A DNA stretch of 64,000 nucleotides from the NCBI GenBank assembly GCA_016713905.1, contig JADJOE010000002.1, positions 310,001 through 374,000 of the forward strand, read 5' to 3'. Position 1 is the first letter of the stretch. Every line of letters starts with the position of its first letter. Both the position numbers and the translations under genes were made by a program. Below are positions 48,901 through 55,378 of this stretch, in pieces. Source of the DNA: Candidatus Vicinibacter proximus (lineage in GTDB: Bacteria; Bacteroidota; Bacteroidia; Chitinophagales; Saprospiraceae). The notes beneath the pieces are model-generated. The model searched no databases and was not told where the DNA came from. It saw only the letters and a list, made by a program, of their open reading frames with translations.

Positions 48901-49767
48901 ATTTCCGGATGCTGAGGCAATTTTCCCGTTAGGTCCGTTTACACTGATACCTACGCTAAATGCTGTGCCAGTGCTACCACCCTTTCCTTTTACGGTGACA
49001 TTACCGGAACCATTTGCTTGAAGTAAGCCTCTATCCACTGTTACCGCTGAAAAACTTCCAGCTGTAGTTGGAGCTTGTTGATTTGCCTCTACAGTCAAGT
49101 CCCCATTTTCAGTGACAAGACTTGCCCCTAGATTAACTATAACTGATCTGCTAACTTTTATATCTGCGGTCCCAGTCCCAGAAAGAACCAAGTTTACAGC
49201 TCCCAAAATGATTATTCTATCCATCCCTACAGGAGCATCATCGTTTTGAAGGTTTAGGTCAAGATTAGCGCCTGCCTGAAAGTTGATATTGCCAAAGAAA
49301 GTGATCACATCATCGCCAGTTCCGCCATTTACAGTAAAACTTGGAAGTGCGTTGTTGGTAAAAGCTCCAAAATTGATGTTGTCGTTTCCTCCTTTTGTGT
49401 TAACGATTATTGAGGTAATTCCTGCGAGCGGAATTATAGCTGGCATATTGGTTGCAATACCTCCATTTAAGGAAAATGTTCGTGTAGTACCAGTCACATT
49501 AAACTCAATGTTAGCAGCGTTTTCAATCACTAGAAGCACATCAGAATTATTGGAGTTGTCTGTAATTTCAATAACATTTCCAACTGTACTTATACTATAA
49601 TCAGCCATCATGGTAGTAGCAGATGAATTTTTTATGGCATTAGAAACCGTAGCTCCGATTGTAATATCAGCAAATAAAAGCAAAATGAAAAGTTGACAAA
49701 TTGAAAAACGCCCTAATCTAATGATAAAGTAATTTGACAAATTTTTCGGTAACTGGGAATGATGCAT
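45934..49767 (-). CDS. 1277-residue repetitive secreted beta-helix protein without sorting domain
   Basis: A signal segment (FSICQLFILLLFADITIGA) follows a ~23-residue N-terminal stretch. Residues ~210-950 are about twenty imprecise ~35-residue repeats with the pattern GGNVSVTGHGGGxGxxxxNxGVxVxxxxxIxSSGxG. They are extremely rich in Gly, Ser, Thr and Asn and should form a long beta-helix. A different region with FTIVNNDGVDAVIGNF and ILEIPSGTYLEPCITINKSVTI resembles the beta-helix entry modules of the 7192-residue protein. The protein stops at ESYIITD, where the giant protein continues, and no T9SS sorting domain is present. A decayed copy of its 3' end 550 bp upstream ends at the same codon, so the ending is old and not a recent break. 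How it is exported beyond the signal peptide is unclear. Confidence 0.88.
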   Translation of the reverse strand: MHHSQLPKNLSNYFIIRLGRFSICQLFILLLFADITIGATVSNAIKNSSATTMMADYSISTVGNVIEITDNSNNSDVLLVIENAANIEFNVTGTTRTFSLNGGIATNMPAIIPLAGITSIIVNTKGGNDNINFGAFTNNALPSFTVNGGTGDDVITFFGNINFQAGANLDLNLQNDDAPVGMDRIIILGAVNLVLSGTGTADIKVSRSVIVNLGASLVTENGDLTVEANQQAPTTAGSFSAVTVDRGLLQANGSGNVTVKGKGGSTGTAFSVGISVNGPNGKIASASGNVNVTGHGGGTGASLADFGVAVQSSGMISTGANGTISVTGYGGTNSSGNSNGGVLVNTGGSIISTNGSTTVTGTGGGTSTSASNYGVIINDASSISSSGTGSVTVIGNAGTTTGNDNFGVYVNAANSKITSSGGNVSVTGHGGGSGASQYGHGVFVDNGGLISSGGSGTVSVMGTAGTPTGSFNYGVFVDKANSLVSSNGGNVSITGQGGGTGNSGNNFGVAIGTLGRITAGLNGTVTVNGTGGSPTGNFNTGVYVNSGHASITSSGGNVSVTGIGGSSIPASSSSANAGVYILSSIINAGGNGNVVVHGTGGTGGVNSGTAYGVFLNGSAASINSNNGNVSVTGIAGGSGTTNSNYGILVESAATITAGGSGTVTLNGTGGPSNGGNNHGISIRNANSKISSNGGAVNVTGQGGGSSSSQLDFGINVESGASITSAGTGMVTVLGSAGQGSGIFNAGVSVSGTNSAITSVGGNVKVTGNGGGSSASGANIGVAIQQSGGISAGGNGTVEVIGFGGSNSTGSNNAGVFLNLSGTINSSNGNVIIMGTGGGLGSSAGNYGVYVTDASIISAGGIGTVNVQGTGGTATGSDNNGVLLEKPNSVITSSGGNVSVIGIEGGGLTAFGIVTQLTGTITTAANGGNISLSANSMNMLAAISTNGSSSASIFPYTNGTAIDLGSASNTVGGPLVLSDTELDLISTGTLIIGNANAGNITISANITRSLSTNIQLISNGDVLFTGGGINTNGGTLLLDPANAPYAVKPTYTGTDVTAGILSFASDLAILISGTTLGDGSGATYSQLAVLGSVNLSGVNLFCSGSYVPVHNDSFTIVNNDGVDAVIGNFTGLSEGAFISNFLGSGLMATITYLGGDGNDVVIKISNPIFNVTDNIYYPSMNAALTSGTTGDGDILEIPSGTYLEPCITINKSVTIKPVGGPVILNCVIMNGMGKTMVLGGNFTINQLTLTNGNIRTNGNQLKCGTIAGGSSESYIITD

Positions 49768-50316
49768 TTTGTAATATTTTTATTTCAATGAGTAAAAAGA
49801 TGGGTCTTAATTTGTATGGTTAAATGCTATTTTAGAATAGCTTTTCCATTTTAAAAGATTGACAAACTTAAGAAAAATTAATTCGATTATATATTAAATC
49901 TCTAATAACCGACTAAATATGGAATAAATGAGCAGGATTTTGTTAATTCCTTCCATTTTAATATCCTTTGTTTCAAAAGACAAAAGAATGAAGAGAATAA
50001 CACGGGTAAAAATTTTTTGACTTGCCAACTTTCAAACAACTTATAGATTTTAAATAGAATCAAATAGAATATACTTCTTTGAACGTGGCATGATTGACGC
50101 TTATGAATTCAATTGGAGTAAAAATCAGAAATACAATTTCCCAAAACTTTTTTTAAACCACTTTAAAATCAATGAAATCCTGGTGATTAATAGAAGTAAT
50201 TATCATACTTATTTGAGTCTTTGATCAAAGAAATTTAATTTAAATAAGCCTTGACAATACATGCCATGTAAAACTTAATATATTTAAGCCTATAGCGTTA
50301 AAAGGTCAGTCTAAGT
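49768..50316. other. Gene-free AT-rich stretch with one candidate -7 box
   Basis: TAAGTTTG on the minus strand at 49870-49863 matches TAnnTTTG and lies about 95 bp upstream of the 1277-residue gene. No -33 partner was found. The remaining ~450 bp are AT-rich and I see no gene, repeat or hairpin of note in them. Confidence 0.4.
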
Positions 50317-50442
50317 TTAATCTGTGATCACTTATGTATTCGCAGAACCTCCTTTAATTGTGTCACTCTTTAGAATATTACCATTGGTTCTGATCTTTCC
50401 AAGGGTTAATGTTAGTTGAATGATTGTAAAATCGCCAGTTTT
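50317..50442 (-). pseudogene. Remnant of a second copy of the 1277-residue gene's 3' end
   Basis: Read on the minus strand, this stretch encodes GDFTIIQLTLTLGKIRTNG, then ILKSDTIKGGSANT, stop, VITD, stop. It aligns without gaps to the last ~40 residues of the 1277-residue protein (GNFTINQLTLTNGNIRTNG, then QLKCGTIAGGSSESYIITD, stop). A TAA replaces the Tyr codon, and the final ITD plus stop is retained. Homology ends abruptly at about 50442 where a copy of the intergenic repeat begins, so the upstream part of the gene was lost at the repeat boundary. Confidence 0.85.
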
Positions 50443-50712
50443 AAAGCGGGAGGCTAAACGAAACCCTGGTTGTTTATGCTTCCTCGCTTAAGACTAACGA
50501 GGAAAGGAAGTTGCGATTTTTACTCTGTTGGATGGACTTAAGTTAGGCTCGGAGGGACGCGTTCAACTCATCCCATAATAAATAGGGGGCACGGCCCCGA
50601 CCCTTCTCTTAAAAGAGAAGGGAGGAAGACTACTTGGGATGTGAGATCATCTTTCAAGCTTTAAGTCGGGAGGCTCAAAGCAGTCGTTGTTTATGTCGCG
50701 GTTGCAAACCGC
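50440..50712 (+). repeat. Composite intergenic repeat, diverged copy
   Basis: Order is B (from 50440, degenerate), A (50547-50630, with TTCTCTTAAAAGAGAA as hairpin core) and B (50658-50683). The distance between B copies is 218 bp, close to the 208-bp period at 45.3 kb. The last copy ends in GCGGTT-GCA-AACCGC (50698-50712), a perfect 6-bp stem. Its first hairpin has C changed to T (GCTTTAAGTC), which still pairs with G as a wobble. Confidence 0.8.
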
Positions 50713-50782
50713 CATAATCCATGCTAGATATTCACAATGTAACATTATAGATTATAGCATTTTGCCATTTTTAGCTTGGGTA

Positions 50783-50813
50783 TTGACTTCCACTGTTTTA
50801 AGCATTATATTTG
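50783..50813 (+). promoter_or_regulatory. Bacteroidota promoter of the haloperoxidase-like gene
   Basis: TTGAC at 50783-50787 is followed at the expected distance by TATATTTG at 50806-50813, an exact TAnnTTTG. It lies 20 bp before the ATG at 50834, which rules out the earlier in-frame ATG at 50687 as the natural start. Confidence 0.8.
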
Positions 50814-50833
50814 CATTACTCAAATTTAAACTA

Positions 50834-52180
50834 ATGAAAAAACTATTCCTTCTGACAGGGCTTATAGCCTTGTGTTGCTTAGTCTCCCAGTGTAAAAAAG
50901 AAGAAACCGTAAAACCTGAAGTTAAGAGCGTTTCAGATTATGATGGACTGGTTACTCAGGAGTGGTTTAAATTGGAATGTACCATTGTTAAAGAAACTGC
51001 GGGATTTTTTCCACCGCAGGCCGCAAGAGCCTTCGGCTACACGGGAATAGCACTCTATGAAAGTATTGCTCAGGGATGGAAATCCCCTGTAAGTTTAACC
51101 GGACAGCTAAATGGCTTTTCTGCGGGATCTGTCCCTGCCGTGGAGACTGGACAGGAGTATCACTGGGGGATTGTCGCTAATTATGCCCTTGGTGAAATCA
51201 TCAAGAAAATGTTTGAGCAAAAGATCAGTAAGGATAATCTAAACAGGATCTTTGACCTGGAGACCAAATGGTACGATAAGTTTCTTATGGAGACCACCGA
51301 GGCCATCGCTAAGCGATCCAAGGAATATGGCAACGCTGTTGCACTTGCAATTTTTGAATATTCTAAAACAGACGGTGGTCATGAATCTTATGTAGACCCT
51401 TTTCAATTACCTTATACCTGGCCTAAAAATAATGGTGCCTGGGTACCTACCAGCGCAACTTTAAATCCACTGGCACCTCGCTGGGCTTCAAACAGACCTT
51501 TTTTGAATGCCAATATCACAGAAGGACAGCCTGCAGCCCACACCGCTTACTCAACAGTCGTGACTTCCGAATTTTATAAAGAAGCCATGCAGGTTTATAA
51601 CACCGTAACCAATGCTACTTCCGAGCAAAAAGAAATAGCAAAATTTTGGGCCGATGATCCGTTTAATACCTGCACTCCTACTGGTCACACGTTTAACATT
51701 ATGACGCAGCTACTGGAAGAAAACAATGCAAACCTCGGTACCTGTGCAATAGGTTATGCTAAACTCGCTATTGCAGAAAATGATGCTTTTATTGCTTGCT
51801 GGAAAACGAAATATGATTACTTTTTGATTCGTCCTGTAAGCTATATCAAGCAAAATATTGATGCCAGTTTTGCCACAGTCATTGGCACTCCACCGTTTCC
51901 TGCCTATACTTCAGGACATGCCACAGAAGCAGCAGCAGGAGCAAGAATTTTTACAGATATGTTTACAGATGGCGATGGTTTTTATCCTTTCACTGATCGT
52001 ACACAATTACAATTCGGCTTTTCGGTAAGAAATTTTGATAATTTTAATCAAATGGCAGAAGAATGTGCCAACTCAAGACTGTACGGCGGCATACATTACA
52101 ATACCGATAATCTGAACGGCCTAAAAATGGGACGCTCCATCGGGGATAATGTGAATAAAAAAATTCAATGGCCGGAATAA
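50834..52180 (+). CDS. Vanadium-dependent haloperoxidase / PAP2-superfamily lipoprotein
   Basis: The start at 50834 is chosen because it gives a lipoprotein signal (MKKLFLLTGLIALCCLVSQC) directly behind a good promoter; the product has 448 residues. The three vanadate/phosphate-binding motifs are present in order in the C-terminal part. KYDYFLIRP supplies Lys and Arg (~325-334), FPAYTSGHATEA supplies Ser-Gly-His (~359-361), and SRLYGGIHYNTD supplies Arg and His (~415-422). This is the vanadium haloperoxidase arrangement, shared with acid phosphatases. Which of the two reactions it catalyses cannot be told from sequence alone. It is anchored in the envelope. A small lipoprotein gene follows 59 bp downstream and is probably co-transcribed. 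Confidence 0.9.
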   Translation: MKKLFLLTGLIALCCLVSQCKKEETVKPEVKSVSDYDGLVTQEWFKLECTIVKETAGFFPPQAARAFGYTGIALYESIAQGWKSPVSLTGQLNGFSAGSVPAVETGQEYHWGIVANYALGEIIKKMFEQKISKDNLNRIFDLETKWYDKFLMETTEAIAKRSKEYGNAVALAIFEYSKTDGGHESYVDPFQLPYTWPKNNGAWVPTSATLNPLAPRWASNRPFLNANITEGQPAAHTAYSTVVTSEFYKEAMQVYNTVTNATSEQKEIAKFWADDPFNTCTPTGHTFNIMTQLLEENNANLGTCAIGYAKLAIAENDAFIACWKTKYDYFLIRPVSYIKQNIDASFATVIGTPPFPAYTSGHATEAAAGARIFTDMFTDGDGFYPFTDRTQLQFGFSVRNFDNFNQMAEECANSRLYGGIHYNTDNLNGLKMGRSIGDNVNKKIQWPE

Positions 52181-52239
52181 AACCGGTTTTTGTCTTGCTT
52201 TCTATCAGGAATCTATGTTACTTTTCTTTATCCGTCAGG

Positions 52240-52647
52240 ATGCCTGTTTGGATTGGTGCGGCATTATTTTTGTCACTATTACTTTCTTCCTTCTCCTGTA
52301 AGCATCAAACTAAAACGCTGAGTCCGGATCTGGACAGTAAACTTCTTGCTACTTTATTTTGCGAGGCAAAACTACTTAGGTTAGAAAGATTCCAACTGGC
52401 AGACCAAATCAGATTCACCGAAGATTCTCTTTTACAATTTCCGGAAAAACAAAAGTACTTTCGGCCTCTCCTGGATTCCATGAACGCGCTTATCGAACCT
52501 CTTCATCAAAAAACAAAAGAGAAAGCAGAACAAATCAAATTGCTTCAAAAGAAATTATACGATTCCATTTACATTTCAAGAGAAGACCGAATTTTTCTAG
52601 ATCAGGAATTTTTAAAAGTTTCCAAGGAAATGTGTCCGGACAAATAA
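52240..52647 (+). CDS. Small lipoprotein, helical, unknown function
   Basis: An in-frame ATG at 52168 overlaps the previous gene. The Met at 52240 gives a conventional lipoprotein signal (MPVWIGAALFLSLLLSSFSC) and a 135-residue product. The mature part is highly charged and predicted helical, with long stretches of Lys, Glu and Gln (KTKEKAEQIKLLQKKLYDSI). I do not recognise the family. Its position right after the haloperoxidase-like lipoprotein suggests a linked envelope role. Confidence 0.7.
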   Translation: MPVWIGAALFLSLLLSSFSCKHQTKTLSPDLDSKLLATLFCEAKLLRLERFQLADQIRFTEDSLLQFPEKQKYFRPLLDSMNALIEPLHQKTKEKAEQIKLLQKKLYDSIYISREDRIFLDQEFLKVSKEMCPDK

Positions 52648-52811
52648 AATGAATTCAAAAATTAATATTTTAGTAAATGAAAATAATTTCTATTCACCAA
52701 AATATGTTTTCCAATCCAAAATTGTTTTAAAATTTGAATTTCATATTTAATTTTTCCTAAGAATTCTACACCTCTTACTTTGTTGAATTAATTTATTTTA
52801 AAAAATTAAAA

Positions 52812-52837
52812 TGGGGTGACGTTGTGGCATCACCCCA
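52812..52837 (-). terminator. Terminator between convergent genes
   Basis: TGGGGTGA at 52812-52819 pairs with TCACCCCA at 52830-52837. On the minus strand the hairpin is followed by TTTTAATTTTTT, so it should end transcription of the lipoprotein gene 52937-53635. The rest of 52648-52936 holds nothing else I can identify. Confidence 0.7.
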
Positions 52838-52936
52838 AGACAATCTAAACCCAAATTACCCTTACCTGATTCTAAAATCAGGCAATCTAATTAACTATTC
52901 AAAAATCTAAATTACACAGCCAAATCCATCGTCAAT

Positions 52937-53635
52937 CTATACAAACGGTGCAAACACACTTAACTTAAGCGTTGTACCATCCTTTAATTGATACTCCAAA
53001 TAGACCAATCCGAACCGGTGATTTATCCTGTATATTACCTTAGAAATTACAGGGTCATCAGCTGGAGCGTCCTGCTCGATTTTGGATGTTTTAATATAAA
53101 AGAACCCTAACGGCCATTCATCTAATCCTGTTTTTTCTGTCACGGTCCTGACTAACTCCTCTCCCTTGGAATTCGTAATGGTGTACTTAGTTCCCACACC
53201 ATCCCCATATTTACCAATAACCCAAGGTTTGCCTTCTATAAAGAAATCCTGATATCCTTCAGAGGTTATTTTAAGTTTGAATTCAAAACTCAACTTGCCA
53301 TCCTGCGCAAGAGTAAAGGCAGTATCAAACTTGTAATAATTGGAAAGTTGAGCTAAATAATTCAGAGCTTTGAGTTTTAACTCATTTGAGAATTGATTCA
53401 AATCAATAAGAGCTTTATAAGTAACCAAACCATCTTCATTCTTGACCACAGTAATACTTCCACCATTGATGTTTTGGTTGCCATAACTGCCAAACACGGA
53501 CGATACCCCATTGACCGGCGTTAGTGGAATATCCGTGCTTCCCCCCAGAGTATTCGGCGAACTGTCCTCTTTCTCACACGAAACCCATACAAGCAAAACC
53601 AAAAAAAATCCTAAAACATAAAATAATTTTTTCAT
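52937..53635 (-). CDS. Lipoprotein of unknown function
   Basis: The 232-residue protein has a lipoprotein signal (MKKLFYVLGFFLVLLVWVSC, Cys20). The mature part looks beta-rich: alternating strands such as GGSITVVKNEDGLVTYKALI, LSFEFKLKITSEGY and GLVYLEYQLKDGTTLKLSVF. I do not recognise a family and see no catalytic motif. It is transcribed alone; a terminator follows it and ~325 bp without a gene precede it. Confidence 0.8.
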   Translation of the reverse strand: MKKLFYVLGFFLVLLVWVSCEKEDSSPNTLGGSTDIPLTPVNGVSSVFGSYGNQNINGGSITVVKNEDGLVTYKALIDLNQFSNELKLKALNYLAQLSNYYKFDTAFTLAQDGKLSFEFKLKITSEGYQDFFIEGKPWVIGKYGDGVGTKYTITNSKGEELVRTVTEKTGLDEWPLGFFYIKTSKIEQDAPADDPVISKVIYRINHRFGLVYLEYQLKDGTTLKLSVFAPFV

Positions 53636-53960
53636 GGTTACAATATTTTAGTGATTGAGCAAATCGCCTTTACCATTACGTACTGCATACAGTTTAAGCA
53701 TGGTAAATTTCTTACTCAAGTATAGTTTGTCTTGAATTGTATTTAATGTTCCTTATTATATTAGAACATGACTTTTATCATCCAATCAATGTAATTGATT
53801 TTCAAAATAAAAAGAAATATTTCCATTGGTATCCATTACTCTGAATTATTTCGATTTAATTAAGAAAATACAACGAATCAAAAATATTTCATCTACTAAC
53901 GCTACCTCATTAGTTTCTAATGAAAAAAATAGATGAAAATTTTAAATGTGGAAACTATAA
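53636..53960. other. Intergenic region without recognisable features
   Basis: These 325 AT-rich bases lie between the lipoprotein and fic genes. I see no gene, no strong hairpin and no exact TAnnTTTG box in the right orientation. Confidence 0.5.
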
Positions 53961-54995
53961 CTAACAATAGTTGGTGGCTTTTCCTATGCCTTCTTTTGAA
54001 ATAAATTTTTGCATCACTAATTTTTTAAGCATTTTTTTAATGCTGGGTAATGGAATACCGGAAATTTTTGATATTTCCGAAGAACATATACCTGGATTAT
54101 CTTTGATTATTGTACAAACCTTTTTTTCTTTTACACTGAGATTCGTAGTGATTGTTTTGGTTAGGATATTGCCTTTTAAGTTATCCTGAAGATTAATCAT
54201 ACAACTCATAAAAAATTTCAACCAACCGATAATATTTTCTGCGGGTCTGTGCTTTTGAGTATCCTTAAGTATGGTAAAATATTCTTGTCGATTTTGCTCA
54301 ATTTCCTTTTCAAAACTCAAATACGAAAACCAACTATAATTATTTTGCATCATCAATATTTTTACGATCAAATAACTCAATCTTCCATTGCCATCCTGAA
54401 AGGGACGAATGCATAAAAATTCATAAATAAATATAGCAATTTTTAAAATTCCAATGGTGTTCTGGTCAGCATAATACCAATCAAACAATTGTTTCATTGC
54501 TTCAATGGTATGGATACCAGGTTCGGTTGCTCTAAAAACAAGCTCCTTGCTTCCATCGGGAAGAACGATTTCAAGATTGTTGTTTATTCTTTTATAATCC
54601 CCACAATGCCAATCATCCTTCGGACTAAACTGCAAAAGGTTTTTTTGAAGATCTTTTAAACTGGGTTCATTAAGCTCAAAATTCAGTGAATTCTCCAAAA
54701 AATAGCTTTCTGCGTGTACATAACCACCAAAAATTCGCACATCTGAAGAATCCTCTTTCCTGAAATTGTAGTTCATCAAAAATGACTCAATTCTGGCTTC
54801 TGACCAATCAAATCCTTCTAATCTGAGAACTGCACCCAGAGATAGGGTGGTGGCTTTTGACCTCAAAACACTGAGCTGATTCATTGACCTCTTTTCTAAA
54901 TTAGACCAAATAGCATCAAACCGTTCAAAAACAATGAGTTGTCTAATCAGTTCCATGTCCAATTCCAAATTGAATTTAAACGCAGTCAAGTCCAT
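53961..54995 (-). CDS. Fic-domain protein with Arg in place of the catalytic His
   Basis: This 344-residue protein has an N-terminal helical region, a central Fic domain and a C-terminal winged-helix segment (~275-340, with GICSSEISKISGIPLPSIKKMLKKL). The Fic loop reads IRPFQDGNGRLSYLI, so Arg197 stands where AMPylating Fic proteins have His (HPFxDGNGR). The anion-binding and Mg-binding DGNGR part is intact. Upstream, LSLGAVLRLEGF resembles the inhibitory helix, with the Glu-Gly kept but the usual Ser/Thr four residues earlier replaced by Val. A His-to-Arg change generally abolishes AMP transfer, so the protein may be a binding or regulatory relative. Three phased ATACG repeats just upstream could be bound by its own winged helix. 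Confidence 0.88.
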   Translation of the reverse strand: MDLTAFKFNLELDMELIRQLIVFERFDAIWSNLEKRSMNQLSVLRSKATTLSLGAVLRLEGFDWSEARIESFLMNYNFRKEDSSDVRIFGGYVHAESYFLENSLNFELNEPSLKDLQKNLLQFSPKDDWHCGDYKRINNNLEIVLPDGSKELVFRATEPGIHTIEAMKQLFDWYYADQNTIGILKIAIFIYEFLCIRPFQDGNGRLSYLIVKILMMQNNYSWFSYLSFEKEIEQNRQEYFTILKDTQKHRPAENIIGWLKFFMSCMINLQDNLKGNILTKTITTNLSVKEKKVCTIIKDNPGICSSEISKISGIPLPSIKKMLKKLVMQKFISKEGIGKATNYC

Positions 54996-55008
54996 TTGAT
55001 TTGTATTT

Positions 55009-55034
55009 ATACGTAAATATACGAATTTGATACG
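55009..55034 (-). promoter_or_regulatory. Three phased ATACG repeats upstream of the Fic gene
   Basis: ATACG occurs at 55009, 55019 and 55030, spaced 10 and 11 bp, about one DNA turn, starting 14 bp before the start codon. A near-match to the -7 box (TATATTTA on the minus strand, 55021-55014) lies within the array, so binding there would block transcription. Confidence 0.5.
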
Positions 55035-55169
55035 AATCTTGAATTTCTTAACTTTCCCTCCTTTGGCAAGAAATTAATACAAACCTTATCTAGTTTGGAT
55101 AGAGGAATGGACTAATTTCATTATACCATTTTCAAATTTCACAATACCCGCATTATTAAAATGATTTAG

Positions 55170-55310
55170 ACGCTTTCGCGCATGCCTGCTAGCAGCGTCA
55201 GACAGGGTTCCGGCAAGAGGCGGACACGTCCGCTATTGGGCGGAGAACTCCCTTTCTAATCCTGCTATGCACGATACTCTGGCAAAGGCAGAGATCTTTC
55301 GGTCATACCA
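55170..55310. other. Short GC-rich hairpin-bearing segment in AT-rich gap
   Basis: The 55035-55378 gap is AT-rich except for this ~140-bp segment. It contains GACGCT..AGCGTC arms (55169-55199), a perfect GCGGAC-AC-GTCCGC hairpin (55220-55233) and further G/C-rich words. It does not match the composite repeat elsewhere in the window. It is followed by AT-rich CATTAT-type sequence. No gene is visible. Confidence 0.45.
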
Positions 55311-55378
55311 TTATTGCATTCCAGAACCGCAGGATTATAGCGTTTAAAAATATTGTATTCTCCTACATTACACCATTA

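Noticed and set aside
46247..49600. Series of Pro-rich plus-strand ORFs opposite the 1277-residue gene
   Set aside because: They are antisense images of the Gly-rich repeats on the coding strand.
50687..50833. Longer N-terminus for the haloperoxidase-like gene
   Set aside because: The extra 49 codons run through repeat sequence and a full promoter; the ATG at 50834 starts a proper lipoprotein signal.
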